From Bacillota bacterium (lineage in GTDB: Bacteria > Bacillota > Clostridia > Christensenellales > CAG-138): 36,610 bases of DNA. The translations under genes were made by a program, and so were the position numbers. The DNA lies in contig JAEYSE010000046.1 of assembly GCA_023435025.1 (NCBI GenBank), forward strand, positions 1 through 36,610. The letters are read 5' to 3'. Below, one piece after another: positions 1-7,432 of the stretch (position 1 is its first letter; the number at the start of each line of letters is the position of its first letter). Under the pieces are notes generated by a model, which saw only the letters and a program-made list of their open reading frames with translations, was not told the origin of the DNA and ran no database searches.

Positions 1-103
1 TGGATACGCCCCTGCCTGTAAGCGCGCAATGTCTCAATGCGAAATTTCCAACTGTTCATGTTCCTTATCGTGCTACCGGCAACAGCACACCATACACGGA
101 AGG

Positions 104-148
104 AAAAACACCGCCGCCTTTTACCAAGAGCGTCGGCAGGCAGCGGTG
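104..148 (-). terminator. Intrinsic terminator of ptb-buk
   Basis: Arms 109-119 and 138-148 form an 11-bp stem (one mismatch) around an 18-nt loop. Read on the minus strand, the second arm is followed directly by TTTTT. It starts 7 bases past the buk stop codon, so it ends the ptb-buk transcript. Bases 1-103 show no gene that I can recognise. Confidence 0.75.
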
Positions 149-154
149 GAAACG

Positions 155-1237
155 TTACTGGGGCCAGTTGATGACTTTGGGTTGTTCTTCTCCCCGTAAT
201 ACGCGGAGGCCGCCTTCTGCAAGGGCTTCCATTTCATATTCACCGGGCATCAGTTCCACAGGGGCGATAAAACTCACACGCGCGCAGATATCGTCCGTAA
301 TCATTTTGGAGTAGGCGACGCCACCCGTAAGTATAATACGGTCCACTTTGCCGCAAACGGCTGTTGCCAGATCCCCAATGCTCTTTGCGATGTTGTAGGT
401 GAACGCCTGATGTACAAGCTTGGCGTACTCGTCCCCGTTTGCGATGCGCGCTTCCACTTCACGCACATCGGTGGTACCCAGCAGCGCGCGCATGCCGCTG
501 CCGCCGCGTAGTCTACGGGAAAGCTCCTCCAACGTATATTTGCCGCTGTAGCAGAGCTTGGCCAATTCCACGGCCTGCAGCCTGCCGCAACGTTCGGGGC
601 AGAAGCCCGCGTCGTCATCACCATACATATCGATGGAATATCCCTTGTGTATCAGCCATACGCTGCAACCGCCGCCAAGGTGCGCCACGATGAACGTGCA
701 CTCATCGGTTGGCTTTCCCATGACTTTTTTGGCGCATTGGTGCGCCATAGCGTGGGTATTGAGCGCGTGCCCGCGGCTTTGCTTGGGAAGTTCCGGCAGG
801 CCGGTGATTCTTGCGATGGGGGAAAGTTCGTCCACCGTGATGGGATCGTACACGTACGCGGGGATGTTGTGCTCCTTTGCAATTTCATAGGCGATCACGC
901 AGCCCGTGTTGGAGGCGTGTGCCGCCACTTTGACGGTGTATACGAAGTCGACCATCTCCTGCGTTATTTCAAATGCGCCCGAAGGGACAGGCGGAAGCTG
1001 CCCTCCGCGGGACATCACACAGGTCAGCGTGGAAATATCAAACCCGTTGTCCTTTAAAAACTGTTCAATGTGCGCCTTGCGGTATTCGACCTGATCCATG
1101 ACCCAGGGGTAGGGGGCCAGTTCGGCGTCCGGATGGCGCAGCGTTTCACTCAATACTTTGATATCATTTTCAAATATCGCAATTTTTGTTGAAGTACTGC
1201 CGGGGTTGATAACGAGAAGAATTTCTTTCTTTTGCAT
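155..1237 (-). CDS. buk: Butyrate kinase
   Basis: Makes ATP from butyryl phosphate, releasing butyrate; this is the last cytosolic step of the phosphotransbutyrylase/butyrate kinase route. The 360-residue product has the usual length for the family and belongs to the acetokinase (ASKHA) superfamily. The N-terminal phosphate loop reads LVINPGSTSTKIA. The central phosphate motif AHLGGGCSV and the adenosine motif LTGGVAYS near residues 315-325 are present. The ATG follows GAGG and lies 6 bases after the ptb stop, so the two genes are cotranscribed and probably translationally coupled. An isobutyrate or branched-chain acid kinase cannot be excluded by sequence alone, but the adjacent ptb supports butyrate. 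Confidence 0.95.
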   Translation of the reverse strand: MQKKEILLVINPGSTSTKIAIFENDIKVLSETLRHPDAELAPYPWVMDQVEYRKAHIEQFLKDNGFDISTLTCVMSRGGQLPPVPSGAFEITQEMVDFVYTVKVAAHASNTGCVIAYEIAKEHNIPAYVYDPITVDELSPIARITGLPELPKQSRGHALNTHAMAHQCAKKVMGKPTDECTFIVAHLGGGCSVWLIHKGYSIDMYGDDDAGFCPERCGRLQAVELAKLCYSGKYTLEELSRRLRGGSGMRALLGTTDVREVEARIANGDEYAKLVHQAFTYNIAKSIGDLATAVCGKVDRIILTGGVAYSKMITDDICARVSFIAPVELMPGEYEMEALAEGGLRVLRGEEQPKVINWPQ

Positions 1238-1243
1238 AAGACC

Positions 1244-2140
1244 TCACTTGCATACGCCCGCGCCAAGCGCGAGAGAATAATATTTTTCATCGGCGGAAGA
1301 TCCGCGCGACGTCAGCACGATTGGCACCCTGCAGCCCTGTATGACACCAGCCATACGCCCGCCGCATGTGTAAACAAGGCATTTGCCCAAGACATTCCCT
1401 ACTACGATTTCGGGAACGAACAAAATATCGAACTCGCCCACGGCGGGAGAGGAATAGCCCTTTGTTTCGGAAAGCTCCGGCACCATGGCAAGGTCGTAGG
1501 AGATTGGCCCTTCTACATAGCAGGAAGGAAGCGTTCCATTTAAACTCATTTCCTTGAGCGCCGCGGCGTCCATCGTATCCTGCATTTTGGGGTTGACGGT
1601 CTCAATTGCGCACAGCGCCGCGACATTGGGCTTTTCATACCCAAGGCCGTGGAAAAAACGCACGGCGTTTTCGACGATATGCTTTTTCTTTTCTAAATCC
1701 GGGTACGTGCACATACCGCCGTCGGTCACACAGATGAGCTTATGGTAATTTGGCACTTCCACCATCATGACGTGGCTCATCAAGCCCCCTGCCTTTAAAT
1801 CCGCCTCGGGAGAGAGTACGCCTTTTAAAAGGTCGCCCGTCATGATCTTGCCCTTCATCAAAAAATCCGCACGTTTTTCGTGTATAAGTCGCGCGGCGCA
1901 AACGGAAGGATGCATACCCTCCGGTACTTCCACGATCTCATACGCGTCTGGCGCAAGCCCGACTTCTTCTAACGCCGCCGTGATTTTTTCCCTGTTGCCA
2001 ACCAATATGGCGGAAACGATGTCCTTTGCGTGCGCAAACGCTTCAAGCGCGTGCGTGTCATGCGCTTCCACCAGTGCAACGGTGCGCTTTTTGCCGCTTT
2101 TTACGCGGCTTACAAGTTCTTCAAAATTACTGATGGGCAT
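1244..2140 (-). CDS. ptb: Phosphate butyryltransferase
   Basis: Transfers the butyryl group from butyryl-CoA to phosphate, giving butyryl phosphate for the downstream kinase. The product has 298 residues, typical for the PTA_PTB family. The C-terminal substrate/CoA region includes GKCLVYTCGGRMAGVIQG and VPIVLTSRGSSADEK, both characteristic of Ptb. The ATG is preceded by AGAAGGGTG at good spacing. It is the first gene of a two-gene operon with buk. No thl-crt-bcd butyryl-CoA synthesis genes are in this window, so the supply of butyryl-CoA must be encoded elsewhere. Confidence 0.95.
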   Translation of the reverse strand: MPISNFEELVSRVKSGKKRTVALVEAHDTHALEAFAHAKDIVSAILVGNREKITAALEEVGLAPDAYEIVEVPEGMHPSVCAARLIHEKRADFLMKGKIMTGDLLKGVLSPEADLKAGGLMSHVMMVEVPNYHKLICVTDGGMCTYPDLEKKKHIVENAVRFFHGLGYEKPNVAALCAIETVNPKMQDTMDAAALKEMSLNGTLPSCYVEGPISYDLAMVPELSETKGYSSPAVGEFDILFVPEIVVGNVLGKCLVYTCGGRMAGVIQGCRVPIVLTSRGSSADEKYYSLALGAGVCK

Positions 2141-2201
2141 AGCTATTCACCCTTCTGTATGGAATATAAGAACACAAAAAGAAAAAGCGTTATTATCCCT
2201 C

Positions 2202-2230
2202 ATCATACCGTTTTTCCTGGGTACGCGCAA
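2202..2230 (-). promoter_or_regulatory. Putative sigma-A promoter of ptb-buk
   Basis: On the minus strand TTGCGC (2225-2230), a 17-bp spacer and TATGAT (2202-2207) lie about 60 bases before the ptb ATG. The rest of the 2141-2377 gap holds only a short hairpin (CCGGT/ACCGG near 2290-2303). No obvious Rex-type palindrome overlaps the promoter. Confidence 0.55.
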
Positions 2231-2377
2231 TCCCGCCTCAGCCCTTAGCATCATATATTCTGTTTTTTTTCTGTAAAGAATCTCTATGTCCGGTCATTAC
2301 CGGGGGTCTTTTATGGAGAAGTGATTATTTTGAAATGCCGGAATTCCATTTGCCCTTGCAGGGTTGGCGGCAAACTG

Positions 2378-3055
2378 TCAGTCATCATTTTTGTCGGAAT
2401 CGTGGGAGCAAGGCGCGGCATTCACAGAGCTGTCACTGTTCTGCGCCTCAATCTTTTTGTTCCGTACCGTTATAATACCGCTCATCATGAGATATGCCGC
2501 CACAACGATTGAACCGCCCAAATCCACATAACGTGTGGCGGGCGCGGTGGGGGCAAGTGCAACCACCGCCAGCGCAATCGTTACGCAGGCGTCCACAAGT
2601 GATTTCGCTCGGTAAAGATTGCTTTGTGCGGCAAGTATCACATCCGGCTTTTCACGGTTGAGTTTACGGTAACGAAGCCAGAACCAGGAATTTGTTGTTA
2701 CCCCCAGCACGGCAATGATGAGGCCTGGAATGACGTTGCCCTTTTGCGCGTTCGGCGCGAGCAGGGCGATGAAAAGCATGGCTGCGCCGGACAGGCACAT
2801 TGCTGTTCCAACACATAGGTTCGCAGTACGTTCCAATCTATCCTTGCGTGTTGCATCGGGTTCGCTGCTTTTGTTAAGGATGCGAAATATAATCCAGGAT
2901 ACGATGATTGCGGCCAGTTCTGCCGTGCGGCGAATAAAATCCGCAAGCTGCGTGGACGAATGGCCCATAAAAAGCGCCGCGCCCACTACGATGGGGCCGG
3001 GCGAACTCAGCACGACCGAAGCGAGGAGCGTGCGCTCGCCTGATTTTGGTTTCAT
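2378..3055 (-). CDS. CDF-like multi-pass membrane protein, probable cation transporter relative
   Basis: The 225-residue protein has about five hydrophobic segments. Features recall the membrane half of cation diffusion facilitators: ERTLLASVVLSSPGPI near the N-terminus, a His/Asp pair in MGHSSTQLADFIRR, and a later helix with AKSLVDACVT. The usual cytoplasmic C-terminal CDF domain is absent; the tail is short, polar and ends in His/Asp-rich residues, which could bind metal. Its ATG lies 4 bases after the upstream kinase-like gene, so it is the last gene of the marR operon. Substrate is unknown, and the CDF assignment rests on general pattern rather than a complete motif. Confidence 0.5.
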   Translation of the reverse strand: MKPKSGERTLLASVVLSSPGPIVVGAALFMGHSSTQLADFIRRTAELAAIIVSWIIFRILNKSSEPDATRKDRLERTANLCVGTAMCLSGAAMLFIALLAPNAQKGNVIPGLIIAVLGVTTNSWFWLRYRKLNREKPDVILAAQSNLYRAKSLVDACVTIALAVVALAPTAPATRYVDLGGSIVVAAYLMMSGIITVRNKKIEAQNSDSSVNAAPCSHDSDKNDD

Positions 3056-3059
3056 AACA

Positions 3060-3770
3060 TCATACCCCCCACAGGCGGACCAACGGAATCATGATTGCCG
3101 CCGCTGCGAAGGGGCAGGTCAGCGTATCCATACCATTCTTCGTGTATAGTTCCACGGCCGCACATACCGCTGCCGTCAGCACGGCAATCGGGATGCAGGA
3201 GTACCATTCCACCGAACCGTTTGCAAGCAGTACTACGATCACGGAAACAAACGACACCGCAAACATCGCTAACGTACCCTCAAGGCTTTTGCGCCCCTCA
3301 ACCAGCGCACCCTCTATGTAGTGCTGTCCGAATCGCTTGCCAATAAGTGCGGCTGCTGCGTCACCCAATCCCCATGCAAACACCGATGCAATGACGAGGT
3401 ATTTCTCTCCAAGCCAGCCCCAGCAAACACAAATCAAAGCCCCGAACATGACGAACACCACGACAAGGCTTTTTTTAATTTCACCTCGTTTGCGCTCCGT
3501 GAGCAGTTCGGAATAGCCTGGGATGCCTTCGGCGGCCATAAGAATAGGGAATACCATTGCCGTGAATGCGACTGTCGCAATTGCCGATATCCACCACGTA
3601 TGAAACGCATATATCAATACGAATATGGAACCTAGGAGTATCATGTGCAACGTCTTGCGGAAGATCTCCGCAGGTATTGGGAAAAGCCGGCGCAGAACAA
3701 GCGCAGCGGCAGCGCAGACTATAAAATATACAAGCAGCATCCCATAGCCTTTTAGAAATTCAAACAGCAT
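3060..3770 (-). CDS. Dolichol/phytol kinase-like CTP-dependent membrane kinase (phosphatidate cytidylyltransferase family)
   Basis: A 236-residue polytopic membrane protein with about seven hydrophobic segments. Diagnostic motifs are RKTLHM near residue 39, WGLGDAAAALIGKRFG near residues 133-148, and GRKSLEGT. Together these mark the SEC59/VTE5 CTP-dependent polyprenol or phytol kinase family. The family phosphorylates a lipid alcohol at the membrane; which alcohol is used here is not visible. The start codon overlaps the marR stop (TAATG), so translation is probably coupled to the regulator. Neighbours give no isoprenoid pathway clue. Confidence 0.75.
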   Translation of the reverse strand: MLFEFLKGYGMLLVYFIVCAAAALVLRRLFPIPAEIFRKTLHMILLGSIFVLIYAFHTWWISAIATVAFTAMVFPILMAAEGIPGYSELLTERKRGEIKKSLVVVFVMFGALICVCWGWLGEKYLVIASVFAWGLGDAAAALIGKRFGQHYIEGALVEGRKSLEGTLAMFAVSFVSVIVVLLANGSVEWYSCIPIAVLTAAVCAAVELYTKNGMDTLTCPFAAAAIMIPLVRLWGV

Positions 3771-4207
3771 TATGTGTCCCCCAATGTCTGGAGATTGGCG
3801 GCAACGCGTAAAAGCACCGATTCGATACCCGCAAACTCTTCGTCCGTGATTCCTTGTTTGACGGACGCATATAAATTTTCGTATATGCTTTTAATTTTCT
3901 CGCCAACCGAGAAAGCTTGATCTGTAAGGAAAACGCTGTACGCCCGCCTGTCCTCGCGCTTGCGCGCGCGCATGACATACCCCTTGGCTTCAAGCGAATC
4001 AATCGCGCGTGATACGGCGGCTTTTCCTATGTCAAGCTGTTCTGCGAGTTGTTCCTGCTGAAATGTATTGCTGCCAGTCAGAAGGTGAAAGAGTATGTCG
4101 CCTTCGGCGCTTGACAGGTTAAGTGGTTCAAGGCCCGCATTTATGATTTGGCGCGCCGAGCGTAAAACCCCTTTCATGTCCAACCAGATATTGCGAATGG
4201 ATGGCAT
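3770..4207 (-). CDS. MarR-family transcriptional regulator
   Basis: A winged-helix repressor of 145 residues from the chosen start. The HTH and wing are clear: FQQEQLAEQLDIGKAAVSRA followed by IDSLEAKGYVMRARKREDRR, including the wing DRR motif. The strong Shine-Dalgarno GGGGGGAGG sits 9 bases before the ATG at 4207. An in-frame ATG at 4213 is only 3 bases from it and a TTG at 4231 lies upstream of it, so 4207 is preferred. It heads an operon with the kinase-like and CDF-like genes, and a large palindrome immediately upstream suggests autoregulation. The inducer is unknown. Confidence 0.9.
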   Translation of the reverse strand: MPSIRNIWLDMKGVLRSARQIINAGLEPLNLSSAEGDILFHLLTGSNTFQQEQLAEQLDIGKAAVSRAIDSLEAKGYVMRARKREDRRAYSVFLTDQAFSVGEKIKSIYENLYASVKQGITDEEFAGIESVLLRVAANLQTLGDT

Positions 4208-4244
4208 AGACATCGTCCTCCCCCCGTCCAATCAGATTCTATGT

Positions 4245-4272
4245 GAAAATAGTTGATAGGTCAACTATTTTC
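4245..4272. promoter_or_regulatory. Perfect palindrome upstream of marR, candidate MarR operator
   Basis: GAAAATAGTTGA and TCAACTATTTTC are perfect 12-bp arms around the 4-bp spacer TAGG. The centre lies about 50 bases before the marR start. The AT-rich arms and short spacer fit the two-fold sites bound by MarR dimers. No T-run follows, so a terminator is unlikely. Confidence 0.7.
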
Positions 4273-4330
4273 TTGATTTCAAGCGTTTGTTATAGGAAAC
4301 CGTCTATCCCGCCAGCCAGGGACAACAAAA

Positions 4331-4360
4331 AGCGGGAGGATGGAATTCCATCCTCCCGCT
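4331..4360 (-). terminator. Intrinsic terminator downstream of the small Asn/Gln-rich gene
   Basis: A 30-base perfect palindrome (15-bp arms meeting at GGAATTCC) is followed on the minus strand by TTTTGTTG. It lies downstream of the 43-residue gene and separates that transcript from the marR operon. The 4361-4489 stretch holds only small imperfect hairpins and no further gene that I can see. Confidence 0.8.
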
Positions 4361-4489
4361 GGCATGATGACGATCCGTCATGCCGTTTACCGGGGTCGCG
4401 TTATTACGAAAGAGGAGCTGACCCTTGGTGTCGGAGCGCGGCCAAATAATGCCGCATACTACTGAATTGCGCAACGCCAGTGCCGTTAG

Positions 4490-4621
4490 TTAGTACTGGT
4501 TCTGGTTGGGCAATTTTGTCTTTTGCTGTCCCTGATTGTTCTGCTTCTGCGGCTGCTGGGTGCGCTGCTTCTGATCATTCTGGTTCTGGTTATTCTGATT
4601 ATTGTTCTGGTTGTATGCCAT
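4490..4621 (-). CDS. Asn/Gln-rich small protein, 43 residues, function unknown
   Basis: An ATG at 4621 is preceded by AAAGGAGGG at good spacing and opens a 43-codon frame. More than half of the residues are Asn or Gln, interspersed with Lys/Arg, and there is no hydrophobic core, signal peptide or membrane segment. The product is expected to be soluble, basic and disordered. The composition recalls gamma-type small acid-soluble spore proteins, but the recognisable repeats of that family are not there, so this is only a comparison. The gene lies about 115 bases after the 281-codon membrane-protein frame on the same strand and ends before a strong terminator. Confidence 0.65.
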   Translation of the reverse strand: MAYNQNNNQNNQNQNDQKQRTQQPQKQNNQGQQKTKLPNQNQY

Positions 4622-4737
4622 TGTTTTCTCGCCCTCCTTTCCCTTTCGCGTATAGGGGACCATCCCCGGTATGCTATTATCTTGTACGGCATGCGCGCCA
4701 TACATACCTAAAAAATCCCTCTGATCCAAGCAAATTT

Positions 4738-5577
4738 TTATTGCGCATGATCCGCTGTACTCGAGGTCCCGGGACGGTTCAAAACAAAGGATGTTGCGGA
4801 CAGCAGCATACATACGCCCGCGAGCAGCCGGTAGTATAACGCATAACCGGTGATGAACGAGGAAAGCGTGAGCACGACGGCACAGATGAGATATTTTTTC
4901 GCGTGCTTTGCACCAAATGGCTCCGCTTGCATACGTGCTCTGCGGGCGCGCTGTGCGCCCATCAGGCTGCGGATATGAGTTTCCACATCCTCGTCGGTCA
5001 CGGCATATCCCTCGAGCTGACGCGCCATGCGCAAGAGCGTGGGGATAGGAACGAGCTCTACGCGTATGGGCAGGCGGCCAATGAGAGCAAGCGCCTGGTC
5101 ACGGCAAGTCGACAGACTTATGATCACAATTTGCTGCGTTTTTTCTTTTTGCGCGGCGTGGAAGGCGGCTAAAATGTCGTCCTCCCCAAGCTGTGAGGCA
5201 CGCTGCACGGAGAGAAGATACGCGTTCTCAAACCCCGGAAGAAGGTCTATAATTCGTTTATTGAGCGCGTAAAATTCCTCCTCGGGCAGCAGCATAAGCC
5301 GTTCGCACAGCACGACGTCCGTCAGCCGTTCCTTTTCCTTTTGTACAAACTTATCAAAGGAAAGCTGGCGGTAAAGCCGCATCGCGACAAGGAATAAAAG
5401 CGTGGTCAACGCGGTCAAAAGGATTACGACCATTTCGTTCGCTACATTGTGCCGGAACCATAGGTAGCAGCCCGCAGCGAATACAATGCGGAGCACAATG
5501 CCGTCCGCCACTCTGGCCGCAGTGCCGCGCCCGCCGTGCTGGCGTTGCTTGTAATACCGTTTCAGCTCCTGATCCAT
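4738..5577 (-). CDS. Membrane protein of unknown function with an internal soluble domain
   Basis: The protein has 279 residues from the chosen ATG at 5577, which is 8 bases from AAAGGAGG; an ATG two codons earlier is too close to it. Two hydrophobic helices near residues 27-70 are followed by a cytoplasmic-looking domain of about 130 residues, a basic linker (GAQRARRARMQ) and two more helices. The middle section (QIVIISLSTCRDQALALIG, then RLPIRVELVP) resembles the beta-alpha-beta core of degenerate restriction-endonuclease-like folds, but no complete active-site motif is visible. I do not recognise the family. It is divergent from nadD. Confidence 0.7.
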   Translation of the reverse strand: MDQELKRYYKQRQHGGRGTAARVADGIVLRIVFAAGCYLWFRHNVANEMVVILLTALTTLLFLVAMRLYRQLSFDKFVQKEKERLTDVVLCERLMLLPEEEFYALNKRIIDLLPGFENAYLLSVQRASQLGEDDILAAFHAAQKEKTQQIVIISLSTCRDQALALIGRLPIRVELVPIPTLLRMARQLEGYAVTDEDVETHIRSLMGAQRARRARMQAEPFGAKHAKKYLICAVVLTLSSFITGYALYYRLLAGVCMLLSATSFVLNRPGTSSTADHAQ

Positions 5578-5663
5578 GTGCATTCCTCCTTTGCATATGT
5601 TGGGTTTCTGCGTTGATTCTTGCCTAAGTGCAGATTTGTATGCGCCAGAGCATTCATTTGGTG

Positions 5664-5669
5664 TATAAT
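5664..5669 (+). promoter_or_regulatory. Probable -10 element of the nadD-yqeK transcript
   Basis: A consensus TATAAT lies about 75 bases before the nadD start, preceded by TG. No good -35 hexamer sits at 16-18 bases, so this is a partial promoter call. Confidence 0.4.
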
Positions 5670-5742
5670 AGCTATAAAGAAAACGGCGGTTGTTATATTT
5701 TTATGCGCTTACAGGGAAACAGCCGCAAGAGGAGCCGCAAGC

Positions 5743-6870
5743 ATGCAGTTAGGCCCGCGTCGTGTTGGCATATTAGGCGGGACATTTAACCCCATACATT
5801 TGGGGCATATCCAAATAGCGCAGGGCACGCTCCTAACGCTTGGACTTGACGGGATATTGCTGATCCCGGCGGCGGACCCTCCGCATAAGGAAGTGGATGG
5901 GCACATCGCGGCACGGCACAGATATCAGATGACCTGCCTTGCGGCAGAAGGGCTTGAAGGCCTCACAGTGTCGGATATCGAGCTTGTGCGCGGCGGAAAA
6001 AGCTACACAGTAGATACGGTACGTGAACTCAAAAGGCGCTATCCCCTGGATACCTTCCATGTGATCGTGGGCAGCGATCTCCTAAACGATATTCCCACGT
6101 GGAGCCGTGTAGAGGAACTGCTGCAGATTGCGGCAATTATTGGCGTAAGGCGGCAGGGACAGGACTGTGGGGATGAGGAAGCGGCAAAACGTCTCAGGGC
6201 GGAATACGGCGCTACAATCGAGCTTGCGAATATCAATGTACCGCCCGTTTCCTCCACATTGGTGCGGGACCGCGTGTACGACGCGTTGCCCATAGATGAA
6301 CTTGTGCCGTCCGCGGTGGAAACGTATATCTATGAGGAAGGCCTGTATATTCCGGACGCCCTGAAACGGATGCAGGAGAAATGCCGCGCCGCGTTGAGCG
6401 CTAAAAGATACCGGCATACCATGGGCGTGGTGCGTATGGCGATTGCACTTGCCGCCCGCCATGGGGCGGACGCGAAAAAAACACGGCTGGCAGCGCTGCT
6501 GCACGATTGCGCGCGCGGAGAGGACAACGGCGCATTATCTCACGCAGCGGCGGGGGAGCGTCTTGCGCGTACCTGCTACGGCGTAACGGATGACGACGTG
6601 CTGCGTGCCATAAAGCTGCATACAACGTCCGACCAGGGGGCGACCATACTGGACAAGATCATATACGTGGCGGATATGATAGAGCCCAACCGGGAGTTTC
6701 CAGGCGTTGACCGGCTCCGAGCCCTGGCGTTTGAAAATCTGGATGCGGCGATGGCCGCGTGTTTGGAAGAATGTATTGATTATGTGCGCGCGCAGGGGCG
6801 AAGTGTGGACGAACACTCCCTTGCGGCGCTCAGAGAACTTAAGCCGGACGGCGCTTCATGCTTCAAATAA
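5743..6870 (+). CDS. nadD: NadD-YqeK fusion: nicotinate-nucleotide adenylyltransferase joined to an HD-domain Ap4A hydrolase
   Basis: A 375-residue fusion. Residues 1 to about 200 are NadD, which adenylates nicotinate mononucleotide in NAD synthesis: GILGGTFNPIHLGH carries the nucleotidyltransferase HxGH-type motif, and PPVSSTLVRDR is the second ATP motif. Residues about 208-375 are a YqeK-type HD domain with KRYRHTMGVVRMA, LLHDCARG and IIYVADMIEPNR, expected to hydrolyse diadenosine tetraphosphate. The ATG at 5743 follows AAGAGGAG; the frame stays open upstream to 5620 but that part is unlike NadD. In many Firmicutes nadD, yqeK and rsfS are separate neighbours; here the first two are one gene and rsfS follows. 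Confidence 0.93.
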   Translation: MQLGPRRVGILGGTFNPIHLGHIQIAQGTLLTLGLDGILLIPAADPPHKEVDGHIAARHRYQMTCLAAEGLEGLTVSDIELVRGGKSYTVDTVRELKRRYPLDTFHVIVGSDLLNDIPTWSRVEELLQIAAIIGVRRQGQDCGDEEAAKRLRAEYGATIELANINVPPVSSTLVRDRVYDALPIDELVPSAVETYIYEEGLYIPDALKRMQEKCRAALSAKRYRHTMGVVRMAIALAARHGADAKKTRLAALLHDCARGEDNGALSHAAAGERLARTCYGVTDDDVLRAIKLHTTSDQGATILDKIIYVADMIEPNREFPGVDRLRALAFENLDAAMAACLEECIDYVRAQGRSVDEHSLAALRELKPDGASCFK

Positions 6871-6971
6871 CGGGTATGATAACCACGGCAGGTGAAATAT
6901 TTGGTTGCAGGAAGCCGGATAACATTTTAAGATAGGAAAAAGAAGGTTGTAAAAAGAAAGGAGATGTCCGT

Positions 6972-7343
6972 TTGGAAGCAAAAGAACAGGTTCTTGCCTT
7001 GTGTGAGGTGCTCTATGATAAAAAAGCACAGGATATCATTGCCATCCATGTAGAGGATAAAACAATCATAGCGGACTGGTTTATCATCTGCAGCGGGCGC
7101 GCCGTTCCCCAGGTAAAGGCACTTTGCGAAGAAGTGGAAGAGAAGGCCCCGGGCTTTGATCTTACGCTGCGGCGCAAGGAAGGCTATGCCGAAGGCAGAT
7201 GGATCGTGTTGGATTTTTCAAATATACTCGTTCATTTGTTCATCCCCGATGAGCGCAAATACTACAATATGGAGCGCCTTTGGATGGACGACCCACGCAA
7301 AGCCATTCTGTTCTCCCAGATGAAAGAGGAGCAGGAACACTAA
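6972..7343 (+). CDS. rsfS: Ribosomal silencing factor RsfS
   Basis: A 123-residue protein that binds uL14 on the 50S subunit and blocks subunit joining when nutrients are scarce. Family motifs are ALCEVLYDKKAQDIIAIHV at the N-terminus, ADWFIICSGRAVPQVKAL, and WIVLDFSNILVHLF. The start is TTG at 6972, spaced 7-8 bases from AAAGGAG. It follows the nadD-yqeK fusion by about 100 bases, the conserved order. Length is normal for the family. Confidence 0.93.
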   Translation: MEAKEQVLALCEVLYDKKAQDIIAIHVEDKTIIADWFIICSGRAVPQVKALCEEVEEKAPGFDLTLRRKEGYAEGRWIVLDFSNILVHLFIPDERKYYNMERLWMDDPRKAILFSQMKEEQEH

Positions 7344-7386
7344 ACGCAATAGGCGGTCCACGGCGTATTTGTGATACAGAACAATG

Positions 7387-7414
7387 AAACCACCAGTTCA
7401 TGAGCTGGTGGTTT
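7387..7414 (+). terminator. Hairpin between rsfS and the WYL regulator, possible weak terminator
   Basis: AAACCACCAG and CTGGTGGTTT form a perfect 10-bp stem with an 8-base loop. The following bases (GATTAT) make only a poor U-tract. It may terminate rsfS inefficiently, or act in the leader of the next gene, whose Shine-Dalgarno starts 7 bases later. Confidence 0.45.
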
Positions 7415-7432
7415 GATTATAAGGAGGACAGT

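Noticed and set aside
2140..2230. Rex operator controlling ptb-buk
   Set aside because: No palindrome of the TTGTGA-N6-TCACAA kind overlaps or flanks the promoter.
4361..4480. RNA gene or tRNA-like sequence downstream of the Asn/Gln-rich gene
   Set aside because: Only small imperfect hairpins (ATGACG/CGTCAT, GCGGC/GCCGC) are visible; no cloverleaf and no promoter.
4490..4620. Repeat or CRISPR-like array suggested by recurring GGTTCTG/TTCTG units
   Set aside because: The periodicity comes from Asn/Gln codons in a real small gene; there are no unique spacers between conserved repeats.
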